Source: Deltaproteobacteria bacterium (GTDB lineage: Bacteria > Desulfobacterota > DSM-4660 > Desulfatiglandales > HGW-15). Taken from it: a stretch of DNA of 64,000 nucleotides. The DNA lies in assembly GCA_016931115.1 (NCBI GenBank), contig JAFGFM010000038.1, positions 1 through 64,000 on the forward strand, read 5' to 3'. A model generated the notes under the pieces. The model ran no database searches and was not told where the DNA came from. It worked only from the letters and a program-made list of their open reading frames with translations. Position numbers and translations under genes: made by a program. Of this stretch, positions 6,519 through 15,089 are shown piece by piece (position 1 is the stretch's first letter; every line of letters begins with the position of its first letter).

Positions 6519-9500
6519 CTACTGCGCCCAGGTGCAGGATTCGTTAGTCTTTATCCAGTAACCCAGGCCAGGCTCCATAAAAACAAGGTCACTGAATTCA
6601 GGATGAAGAGGGTCATAAACAAACCATCTATCATTTTTATATGTCCAGATCGAATCCACCTTATCTGCTATTTCCAATATCGCATCGGAAACAGGTATTG
6701 CTTCAAAGGATTTGTATCCGGACAGGTTCCACCCCTTTTTAAGTGATATGCTGCTCTGATCAAGCTCCCCTGACACCCTTACCCTCACAGCATCATCACA
6801 TGACTTTACCCAGTAGCCATGATTAACCTTCATGCTTAAAAAGTCACTTTCCGGGAACATCCCTGCAATATGTATTTGCCATGCATCATAAAAATACCCC
6901 CATATGGTTTCAATGCTGTTATAGGCATCCCCAAGCACCATGGGCACAACAGGGTCGTCCGGGCGAACAGGCACTGAGATGAGGTTCCAGCCATTTTTAA
7001 GAAACAGGGTGAATTTCCGGTCACCAGGGCTAAAGATAACTGTGTCAGCGCCTGAGAGCTGGCTTTTTCTGTTTAAGGTTGAAAGCAGATAGTTTTTACT
7101 ATCCCCTGCGGAAATCCCTACTACCGGGGATGTTGCTGAATTACCCTCACCATAATTGAACTCTATCCTTCCATCCCTGTAAAGGATGACCTCCACATTA
7201 ATATCGCTTTCTGTATAGTAACTTTTTGCGCTCCACCTGAAACAGATTGAATCAGCAGAGGGCATGTGTATATAGATATCATGTTCAGGATGCTCTACAG
7301 GGTCTATCTCCAGGTCGTCCCAGAAGGGTGCAATCATGGCCCTTCCCGCAAACAGCTCCTCTGACTTCAGGTATGATGGGTTCGTGCTAATAAAATCAAT
7401 AAACCCGTTGGATGATATGAACAGCTCTACATACTCTTGCCCGAAAAATGGAAATGCAAAAGGGAGGGTGTATGACCAGGACTGATCATCCCCATGCCAG
7501 TTTTGCCTTACGCCACCATTAATGAACCTGTTAACAGAGAGGGTTTCATCATACTTATTTATAACCGTATCAACAGGGATACTTTTACTTGTTCCATTAG
7601 GCGTGGTTACAGTAAGCCCACCGCCTATTTCACCCCATGGTGCCTGACAAACAATATGCCTGTTTTCCCATGATATTATGTTCAAAGAGGGGTAGCTGTC
7701 GACTCTTACAGATCCATTGGTTTGATTTTCACCAAAGCCATAACCCGATATTGTTATGGCCTCTCCTTCCTGTACCCGATAAGGTGAAACAGAGAATATG
7801 CACGGGCCTGAAGCGCCTGACATAAGGGCGGCATATGCATTTATGCGGCCTGAAGATATATTTTTATCTTCGAGAGCGCCCAACACATCAGCCGAATTCA
7901 TTATCCTTGCCTTTATCTCAAGGGGGCTGATCCCGGGGAATGCCGAAATAATCATGGCGGCAAGGGCTGATACATGAGGGGTAGCCATTGATGTACCGCT
8001 CAGGTACCCGTATGTATTACCCGGTTTTGTGCTGTAGATATCCCTGCCTGGTGCGGACACATGAATCCAGTTGCCATAATTGGAAAAGGTTGCCCGGTTG
8101 TCATACCTGTCTGTGGCCCCCACTGCTATAATGGCAGGGTTATCCGACGCAGCAGGGTATATTCTGCTGCCTGTGCTATCATTCCCGGCAGAAGCACATA
8201 TAATTGCGCCCCCGAATGAGGCAATAGTAATCGCATCCCTGACAAGGGTTGACTCCACATAGTCGCCCCAGCTTATATTAATGACCTCTGCACCATTTTC
8301 TGCTGCATAGAGAATCGCCTGTGCAGCATCCACGCTTTCAAGAACCCCCTCACCTGACTCGTCCATGTAGGCTGCCCTTACAGCCATAATCCTGCTGTTG
8401 TATGCAACCCCGGCAATACCCTTTCCATTGTTTGCAATGGCGGCTATTATACCGGCAACATGGGTGCCATGGCCATGCATGTCAAGCGGGTCATTGTCAG
8501 GCTCTTTAAAGTCTTCATCCGGGTTACCTGATGCCCTGTCAACAAAATCCCAGCCCATAACATCATCAATATACCCGTTACCATCATCATCCATATTATT
8601 GCCAGGTATCTCATGAGGGTTGTGCCAGATGTTGTCTGCCAAATCTTCATGGGTATAATCCACCCCCGTATCAATTACAGCTATTACAACATCTCTACCC
8701 CCGTCAGAAAAATCCCATGCCTCTGGGGCATCTATATCTGCATCATTAATGCCTGAACCACCGCTGTTATTAAGGCCCCACTGCATATTAAAAAATGGGT
8801 CACCAGGAACAGCCTTTATGGGTATAATAAAATTTGGCTCTGCCTGGTGCAGCATCTTTTTTGATTTAAAATATGCAAGTGCGTCATAATATGTCATGCC
8901 TTCGGGCAAAGAGAGGACATGATAGTTGAGTGCAGCTATATATTTTTTAATGCTGATGTTTGAATCAGTAAGATATTTATTAATCTCTTCCTCACTCAAT
9001 TCCCTGTTAAAGCGGATCACCATCTCATTTATTACTATGCGGCTATTTTTTACCTCTGTTCCTGAGATATCCCTTTCCGGCGAAGAGGCACCCGGTTCAT
9101 CCTGCGGGTTGGCCATCTCCTCCTGTTTACCAGGTGTCCCGGATAATTTGGGATCAATTACCCCATTACCCTCCCTGTCAAACGCTTCAGAAGATGATGG
9201 AACAACATGCACCTCTGATAAATATATGGCCCCCTTTTCATCCCTTTTATAAATAAGCCCGGTGCTTCCTGCCAGTTTTTTAATGCCATCCTCAAGGGGA
9301 ATGCCTTTCCAGTCCAGGGTCACAAGCCTTGACCGAATGGCAGGGGTTAAAATAATCTTTACCCCGCTCCTCTTGCCTATCTCTTCCAGTATGGGGCCAA
9401 GGGGGCTCTCCTTTGCAATAAGGGTTATCCGGCCATCAACAATATTAAGAAAAAACCTTCCTGAGGAATGCCCAATGGTTAAGGTATCATCAGATCGCCT

Positions 9501-9617
9501 TGGCGTAATCCCGGATGCGGTAAACTGCACCCCGGAAAGGATAAGAAAAAAAGGGATTATAAAGGCAAAAAAATACTTTTTTTGTGTGCCAATCCTGCTC
9601 AAAACTGGTTTTTTCAT
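6519..9617 (-). CDS. Secreted S8 subtilisin-like protease with STN domain and duplicated C-terminal tail
   Basis: The 1032-residue protein has a signal-like N-terminus, then an STN-like (secretin/TonB short N-terminal) domain at about 45-130 (LGPILEEIGKRSGVKIIL). A linker and propeptide-like segment leads to the subtilase domain with Asp316 (VIDTGVD), His383 (HGHGTHVAG) and Ser543 (SGTSMATPH). After it come an IPT/TIG domain (about 600-690, GYGFGENQ), a nidogen-like beta region (FISSNGFIDF, MIAPFWDDLE) and two copies of a GWNL...GYWI repeat ending in WAQ. STN in a protease is unusual; the domain is normally found in secretins and TonB receptors. The ATG at 9617 was preferred over a TTG at 9632. 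The same tail is found on the C10 protease at 41705. Confidence 0.88.
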   Translation of the reverse strand: MKKPVLSRIGTQKKYFFAFIIPFFLILSGVQFTASGITPRRSDDTLTIGHSSGRFFLNIVDGRITLIAKESPLGPILEEIGKRSGVKIILTPAIRSRLVTLDWKGIPLEDGIKKLAGSTGLIYKRDEKGAIYLSEVHVVPSSSEAFDREGNGVIDPKLSGTPGKQEEMANPQDEPGASSPERDISGTEVKNSRIVINEMVIRFNRELSEEEINKYLTDSNISIKKYIAALNYHVLSLPEGMTYYDALAYFKSKKMLHQAEPNFIIPIKAVPGDPFFNMQWGLNNSGGSGINDADIDAPEAWDFSDGGRDVVIAVIDTGVDYTHEDLADNIWHNPHEIPGNNMDDDGNGYIDDVMGWDFVDRASGNPDEDFKEPDNDPLDMHGHGTHVAGIIAAIANNGKGIAGVAYNSRIMAVRAAYMDESGEGVLESVDAAQAILYAAENGAEVINISWGDYVESTLVRDAITIASFGGAIICASAGNDSTGSRIYPAASDNPAIIAVGATDRYDNRATFSNYGNWIHVSAPGRDIYSTKPGNTYGYLSGTSMATPHVSALAAMIISAFPGISPLEIKARIMNSADVLGALEDKNISSGRINAYAALMSGASGPCIFSVSPYRVQEGEAITISGYGFGENQTNGSVRVDSYPSLNIISWENRHIVCQAPWGEIGGGLTVTTPNGTSKSIPVDTVINKYDETLSVNRFINGGVRQNWHGDDQSWSYTLPFAFPFFGQEYVELFISSNGFIDFISTNPSYLKSEELFAGRAMIAPFWDDLEIDPVEHPEHDIYIHMPSADSICFRWSAKSYYTESDINVEVILYRDGRIEFNYGEGNSATSPVVGISAGDSKNYLLSTLNRKSQLSGADTVIFSPGDRKFTLFLKNGWNLISVPVRPDDPVVPMVLGDAYNSIETIWGYFYDAWQIHIAGMFPESDFLSMKVNHGYWVKSCDDAVRVRVSGELDQSSISLKKGWNLSGYKSFEAIPVSDAILEIADKVDSIWTYKNDRWFVYDPLHPEFSDLVFMEPGLGYWIKTNESCTWAQ

Positions 9618-9726
9618 GTGGTTATTGATCAAGTTTATAAATTTACTCCGCCGGGTTTTTAAGCCTATCTAACCTTATCGGTATAAGGGCTTAAAACCTT
9701 GAGTAATTTATTTGTCATTTAATATT

Positions 9727-10251
9727 CTAAATAATGAGGGATTTCAACAGATTAATAACCGCATCCTTATGGTTGACAAGTAAAAAAAGAGCCCTTTTTC
9801 CAGGGCCAAAGAGCCTTTCGCCAAGCTCATAGGAGGTGGCATCAATATATAATGCAAGCATCCTCGGAAAGTTTTTTTTAACCAGTTTTTTTACCTCTCT
9901 GTAATAACGTTCACTTCCGTCATTTGCAATAACAGCCAGCCTGGATATCCGTTCATTTCTGGATGCGCCGGTTTTATTATCAGCCTGCACTATCCCTGCC
10001 CTTTCAGCCTCAAGTTTTTTATCTGCCTCTTCAAGCCCCTGTATCAATCTATTTGTTCTTCGGGCAGAGTACAGGGCATTTAAAATGGCCTGGGAGAGGC
10101 CAAATGTCGGCAGTATGAAGTCACTACCCGGTTTAACAGGGTTTAAATGGCTATTAAGAATCATATGTACCGCTTCTCCTTCCTCACCGGTTTCAAGGGC
10201 TTTGGGAAGGAGGGCTTTAGATACGATTTGCCTGTTTATATTCATCTCCAT
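9727..10251 (-). CDS. Hypothetical protein
   Basis: The 174-residue protein has no signal peptide and no domain I recognise. It is largely helical with a charged middle (LIQGLEEADKKLEAERAG, probable coiled coil) and a basic KKLVKKNFPRMLALYIDATSYELGERLFGPGKRALF segment near the C-terminus (written here as its landmarks). A GLSQAILNAL segment near residue 50 resembles a helical packing unit. It stands alone between the subtilase and the divergent helicase gene. Composition is like the surrounding genes, so it is probably real. Confidence 0.5.
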   Translation of the reverse strand: MEMNINRQIVSKALLPKALETGEEGEAVHMILNSHLNPVKPGSDFILPTFGLSQAILNALYSARRTNRLIQGLEEADKKLEAERAGIVQADNKTGASRNERISRLAVIANDGSERYYREVKKLVKKNFPRMLALYIDATSYELGERLFGPGKRALFLLVNHKDAVINLLKSLII

Positions 10252-10393
10252 TATTTGGCCTGCATTCTTCTCATTCTCAAATCTACATGTTGCACAAAAG
10301 GGGAATATATTATAAAAAAACCCTCTTTTACAGAATTAATTAGCAATTAAACCATTTTACTTGAGAATATAAATATTTTTTTATTGTTAGGCC

Positions 10394-13321
10394 ATGTCCT
10401 CATCAAAACCCGATATAACCAGATTACTTGACCGTGTTGAGTTTCACAGTAACTCAATCGCCCTGCTGCCAGCATCATCCGATAAAAACCCCGGAGTTGC
10501 CTTTTATATAAAAAATGAAAATACCCCCTCTGGTAAAATTTTCTGTTCCTGCATGCTACAAAAAGAGGGGGCCTGCGCTCATATGCAGGAGCTTAAAGAG
10601 ATATCCAACGCCCTTATAAAAGAATCCTTTGATACTCTTTTCAGGTCAGGTGCATGGTACAGGGTCGCATCAGTGCTTGCCGAGGGGAACAGTACCCCTG
10701 TAAGACAAATCAGCCTGAAAAAGGTTCGGCAAAAATCCAGAGATATCATCGTTGTAACAGATGCAAAAAACAATGAGCTGTTACGTTATTTTTCCAGCGA
10801 AAGTGATACCTTAAGGTTTATAGAGCGCTGCATCGGAAGGCCTCAAACTATGGAAGGGGATACCTCCCCTGCCAGGAACCTTGTACTCAGTAACCTGTAC
10901 CATCAGTCAATGTCAAAAAGCGCCTGGTTAATGATTGAACGAGGATTCAGGACAAGGGGTCAGATGCTGGAAGAGAGTTTCTGGTTCCGTATTGCTTATC
11001 ATGCATTCAGAGAGGTAGGGAATGACTCATTCACATTAAGCCCTGCTGTTAACGTTAAATCTGGCTGGTTCACTGTTACATGCAATAACAGATATGGTAC
11101 CCCTGTTTTCAGGATCAACGTCCCTTCAAAGACAGTCAGGATGTGCCTTTTGACCTTTAAGGATCTTTTATTGAATCAGCACGGATTACCGGTAAATCCT
11201 GTGCCCCTTAAATCTATCTTCAATGTAACAGATGAAACAGAACTTGATCTTGACGTGCGTCCTTTCATTAAACAGATACAAAAACAGGGCGAATCAAGGT
11301 TTTTAAAAGGTAAGGCGATTGAACGCTTCAAATATGATGGCCTCGTATATCTCCCTGAGCCCGGTATTATTGCGGAGCTTGAAATGCCCGGTAAAGAGAG
11401 AATATTCAGGGCACCCGTGAAGATGGCCCTTAAAAAATCCGTGCTCCCCTGGTTTAAGGATAAAGATGAATGCGAAACTACTCAAAGTTATACTATCCTT
11501 ACAAAGGAAATCAAACCGGCCACGATACTGAAGGAATATGAAAGGATAGATTTAACGCCTGAAGCCATTGATAAAAACTTTTGCAGCATTTCAATCAAAT
11601 ACCGTTTCGGTAACAGCGATCTTTCACTTAATAACATACTCAGGGCTGTAAAAAATGGGGAAAGATATATTGTGACGGATAGCGGCTGGGTAGATACAAG
11701 GTCGCCTGAAATAGGGGCTATAGCAGATTGTTTTAAGGGTACAGACCCTGACACCGGTTCAGAAGTATTAAGGCTCACAAGAAAGGGGCTGCTCCGCTTC
11801 AAAACATCCAGCAGAAACCTTAATGTTATCGGTAATAACTCAAAAGTCGGTGACCTGCTTAAAAATATACTGGCCCTGAAACCATCAAGACCTGTGCCTG
11901 TACCTGCGGGATTACGATCAAGTCTCAGGGAATACCAGAAGCTCGGAGCCGAATGGCTTTTCTACCTGTATGAAAATTTTTTTGGCGGTCTTTTATGCGA
12001 TGATATGGGCCTTGGCAAGACACATCAGGTAATGGCCTTTTTACTTGCGCTGAAAGAACAGCAGGATATTTGCGGGCCATTTCTTGTTGTATGCCCTATG
12101 ACAGTACTCTCTCACTGGCAGGCAAAGATCAGGGAACATGCCCCCTCTCTAAAAGAAACAGTATATCATGGCGGGGCCCGTGACCTTGAAGAGGCAATCA
12201 AGACAGGCAATCTTATCCTTACGTCATACGGGATATTGACAAGGGATATTGAAAAACTAACAGAGATATATTTCCCTGTTATTGTATTTGACGAGATCCA
12301 GCATATCAAAAATTCTGAAACAAAGGCACACAGGGCAGCAAGACAGATCAATGCAGGCATCAAAGTGGGCCTTACAGGGACACCCATAGAAAACAGGCTG
12401 GAGGAACTCAAGGTGCTCCTAGACCTGACTGTTCCGGGTTACCTGGGTTCTGACACGGATTTTTACCTTCGATATATCAGGGCAATACAGGAGCAGGGGA
12501 AAAAGGAAAGGAAGGAAGAGCTTGCCAGGGTTGTCTCCCCATTTATCCTCCGTCGCCTCAAAACAAGTGTATTAAAGGAGCTGCCAGAAAAAATAGAGGA
12601 TGTGCTGAGATGCACCCTCAGCAAAGAACAGGTCCTGCTCTACAGGAACGCGGTTGAATTAAAAGGTGCCGGGCTTATTGATACCCTTAAAAATGGCAGG
12701 GCATCTGTCCCCTACATACATATCTTCGCACTCTTGAATCTGCTCAAACAGATATGTAACCACCCTGCCCTTATTGAAAAGTCCCCTGAAAAATATGAAA
12801 GATATGAATCAGGCAAGTGGGAACTCTTTAAGGAAATCTTAAACGAGGGGATAGAAAGCGGTCAGAAGGTGGTGGTATACAGCCAGTATCTCGACATGAT
12901 TAATATCATTGAAAGATATCTTGCCAAACAGGGTACCGGATTCGTCTCTCTTACCGGGAAGAGCCGCAACAGGGGTGATATCATAAAAAAATTCAGTGAT
13001 GACCCTGATTGCAGGGTCTTTATCGGAAGTCTCAAGGCAGGCGGGGTTGGTATAGACCTTATTGCCGCATCTGTGGTAATACACTATGACAGGTGGTGGA
13101 ACGCCGCTAAGGAGGATCAGGCAACAGACCGGGTTCACAGGATTGGCCAGAAGCGCGGTGTGCAGGTGTTCAAGCTTGTTACAGAGGGGACACTTGAGGA
13201 AAAGATCTCTGCAATAATAAGCAGGAAAAAAGACCTCATGGATAGCATAATAAAAGAGGATGACCCTGGTCTGCTAAAGGGCTTTTCAAGGGAAGAGCTT
13301 ATGGAGCTTATCAGGTTTTAG
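10394..13321 (+). CDS. SNF2-family DEAD/DEAH helicase with SWIM zinc finger
   Basis: The 975-residue protein has a SWIM-type CxC...CxH zinc finger at about 50-66 (FCSCMLQ...CAHMQEL). Its SNF2 ATPase core has Walker A near 540 (DDMGLGKTHQ), the DEIQ Walker B box near 632, SLTGK and the C-terminal helicase motif DRVHRIGQ near 915. Bacterial SNF2/RapA-like proteins use ATP to move along DNA or remodel protein-DNA complexes, for example recycling RNA polymerase. The SWIM finger is typical of the bacterial subfamily. No nuclease or methylase gene is adjacent, so there is no positive sign of a DISARM-like or other defence locus. Full length appears intact. Confidence 0.9.
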   Translation: MSSSKPDITRLLDRVEFHSNSIALLPASSDKNPGVAFYIKNENTPSGKIFCSCMLQKEGACAHMQELKEISNALIKESFDTLFRSGAWYRVASVLAEGNSTPVRQISLKKVRQKSRDIIVVTDAKNNELLRYFSSESDTLRFIERCIGRPQTMEGDTSPARNLVLSNLYHQSMSKSAWLMIERGFRTRGQMLEESFWFRIAYHAFREVGNDSFTLSPAVNVKSGWFTVTCNNRYGTPVFRINVPSKTVRMCLLTFKDLLLNQHGLPVNPVPLKSIFNVTDETELDLDVRPFIKQIQKQGESRFLKGKAIERFKYDGLVYLPEPGIIAELEMPGKERIFRAPVKMALKKSVLPWFKDKDECETTQSYTILTKEIKPATILKEYERIDLTPEAIDKNFCSISIKYRFGNSDLSLNNILRAVKNGERYIVTDSGWVDTRSPEIGAIADCFKGTDPDTGSEVLRLTRKGLLRFKTSSRNLNVIGNNSKVGDLLKNILALKPSRPVPVPAGLRSSLREYQKLGAEWLFYLYENFFGGLLCDDMGLGKTHQVMAFLLALKEQQDICGPFLVVCPMTVLSHWQAKIREHAPSLKETVYHGGARDLEEAIKTGNLILTSYGILTRDIEKLTEIYFPVIVFDEIQHIKNSETKAHRAARQINAGIKVGLTGTPIENRLEELKVLLDLTVPGYLGSDTDFYLRYIRAIQEQGKKERKEELARVVSPFILRRLKTSVLKELPEKIEDVLRCTLSKEQVLLYRNAVELKGAGLIDTLKNGRASVPYIHIFALLNLLKQICNHPALIEKSPEKYERYESGKWELFKEILNEGIESGQKVVVYSQYLDMINIIERYLAKQGTGFVSLTGKSRNRGDIIKKFSDDPDCRVFIGSLKAGGVGIDLIAASVVIHYDRWWNAAKEDQATDRVHRIGQKRGVQVFKLVTEGTLEEKISAIISRKKDLMDSIIKEDDPGLLKGFSREELMELIRF

Positions 13322-13350
13322 GAAATTCATTTTTATAAAGGGGTACAGGG

Positions 13351-14607
13351 ATGGATATCAATAGAGTTTATAGGGCATATGTGAAAAGGATATGGATTCT
13401 GTTAATACTGGTAAGCTGTTTACTGACCGGTATAAATACTCATGCACAGAATGAAAATAGCAGCGCCATAATAGAAAACAAGGCCTTCCCCTTTATTACC
13501 TGCCTGAAAGAGAATCCAAAGTTATTAAAAAAAATAGGTAAAAATCCTGAACTGATAAATCTGGTTACTCATCATAAGGAACGTGTCGAAATCGCCTTAA
13601 AACAGTGCAATAATGCAGGCTGTTATGCTGATGCCCTGAAATGGAGTCAGGATGAGGTTGCTATTGTTACAGATGAACTGATTAAACTCTCCGGGCAGGA
13701 TAAATCCTTCAAGTCTCTAATCCAAACCCTCAGGGGCTCAGGGTCTTATAACCTGTATGCCTCATACGAGGACCCGGAATATATCAGGGCAGTATGGAAC
13801 AGTGTAGCAGAGGGGGCCGCTCATATCCTTGAGGTCTATATTAAAGGTAAACAGCCATTTTATGCTGCAACAGATTCCATCTCATTTAAGCCTGATGATA
13901 CAGGTTTCATCGAAGAGTTAAAAGCCATGCTTGCTGATGAGATAAAGGGGATGAAAGAAAAGTGTTTTTTTGAGGTGCCTCTTAATATGGCAATAAATGC
14001 CCTGATCCTGAACAGGCGGGATGAGGCGTCCCGCTATGAGCCCCTGAATGAAGGCATGAATAAAACCGCATTTGATAAAATCAAAAATGTAAAATGGGAG
14101 GAGTATCCATACAGCGTGATACTTGTACCGGGAAAGGGGCCTGAAGAGGAGGGTATTGTTATTGACCCGCAGGGCATAATCAGGTGCAGGATGGCAGCAG
14201 AGTATTTTAAAAAGGGGGCTGCACCCTTTATTATTGTCTCAGGCGGCCATGTGCATCCGAACAAAACGCCCTATTGTGAGGCAGTAGAGATGAAGAAATA
14301 CCTTGTAAAGGAGCTATCTGTCCCGGGGGATGCGATATTTATAGAGCCTCATGCGCGGCATACTACAACCAATATGCGGAATACCGCGCGCATGATCTAC
14401 CGCTTTAATATGGCTGCCGATAAAAAGATCGTTATTATTACTGATTCTGGGCAGAACTCATTTATAGACAAGATGGAAAAGCGGTTTATCACGGAACTGG
14501 GTGGCGTGCCATACCGTGCAATTAAAAAACTGAGTGAGAACACAAGCGCGTATCTGCCTGACAGGAACGCCCTTCAGTGTAACCCTAAGGACCCGCTTGA
14601 TCCATAA
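13351..14607 (+). CDS. Secreted DUF218 (YdcF/SanA-like) protein
   Basis: The 418-residue protein begins with a signal or anchor segment (IWILLILVSCLLTGI). Its second half carries DUF218 landmarks: YSVILVPGKGP, CRMAAEYFKKG, FIIVSGGHVHP, then the EPHARHTTTNMRNTARM segment that matches the conserved acidic/Thr-rich motif of the family. DUF218 proteins such as SanA and ElyC are linked to envelope barrier function, but their chemistry is unclear. The N-terminal half (about 35-240) is helical and not recognised; most DUF218 proteins are about 200-260 residues, so this is an extended form. It follows the helicase gene by 29 bases. Confidence 0.8.
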   Translation: MDINRVYRAYVKRIWILLILVSCLLTGINTHAQNENSSAIIENKAFPFITCLKENPKLLKKIGKNPELINLVTHHKERVEIALKQCNNAGCYADALKWSQDEVAIVTDELIKLSGQDKSFKSLIQTLRGSGSYNLYASYEDPEYIRAVWNSVAEGAAHILEVYIKGKQPFYAATDSISFKPDDTGFIEELKAMLADEIKGMKEKCFFEVPLNMAINALILNRRDEASRYEPLNEGMNKTAFDKIKNVKWEEYPYSVILVPGKGPEEEGIVIDPQGIIRCRMAAEYFKKGAAPFIIVSGGHVHPNKTPYCEAVEMKKYLVKELSVPGDAIFIEPHARHTTTNMRNTARMIYRFNMAADKKIVIITDSGQNSFIDKMEKRFITELGGVPYRAIKKLSENTSAYLPDRNALQCNPKDPLDP

Positions 14608-14631
14608 CAAAGCCCTTATCATCAAATAAAT

Positions 14632-14907
14632 TTACATCCCTATGCTGAATATCGCCTCAAGATCATGTTTTGAGTATGCCTTAAAGGCGAGCATTGTCTC
14701 TGTTCTGGTTATTGGTTCAATCTGCAATATTGTCTTGGTGACTAAATTTGCCAGATCCTCATTTGTCTTAACCCTGGCAATAGCAACCAGGTCATATTTG
14801 CCACTTACAGAATAGACCTCTGTAATCCCTGCAACATCTGCCAGTTGCTCTGCAACCTGATTTATATTTTTACGCTCAACATTCATTAAGATGATTGAAG
14901 TAACCAT
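14632..14907 (-). CDS. Stand-alone Lrp/AsnC ligand-binding (RAM) domain protein
   Basis: This 91-residue protein consists only of the Lrp/AsnC C-terminal alpha-beta effector domain (AGITEVYSVSGKYDLVAIARV, then ITRTETMLAFKAYSKHD). There is no DNA-binding helix-turn-helix. Such stand-alone RAM domains are known in bacteria and archaea and form oligomers that bind amino acids or other small ligands; their output is poorly understood. It is convergent with the DUF218 gene. A ribosome binding site (AGGAGAG) lies upstream of the ATG. Confidence 0.88.
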   Translation of the reverse strand: MVTSIILMNVERKNINQVAEQLADVAGITEVYSVSGKYDLVAIARVKTNEDLANLVTKTILQIEPITRTETMLAFKAYSKHDLEAIFSIGM

Positions 14908-15029
14908 TGTCTCTCCTTTTACATTTGGTTTTCATATATACTATCGAATATGAATGCTACTTTCAATGCCATTTACATAACCATTCAATAATCTGTTGAA
15001 CAATATTTCCCGGATCGGATAATAATAAA

Positions 15030-15059
15030 CTGCCATGCTCTGATATCAGGACATGGCAG
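15030..15059 (-). terminator. Terminator of the secreted hydrolase gene
   Basis: An 8-bp perfect stem (CTGCCATG/CATGGCAG) encloses a loop that itself contains the palindrome CTGATATCAG, so an extended hairpin can form. On the minus strand it is followed by TTTATTATTAT. It lies 30 bases past the stop of the minus-strand hydrolase gene. Confidence 0.7.
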
Positions 15060-15089
15060 AATTATAGTTACTCAATTATCAGAAGAATT

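Noticed and set aside
10394..13321. SNF2 helicase considered as part of a phage-defence island.
   Set aside because: No nuclease, methylase or other defence partner is adjacent; the gene resembles stand-alone bacterial SNF2 proteins.
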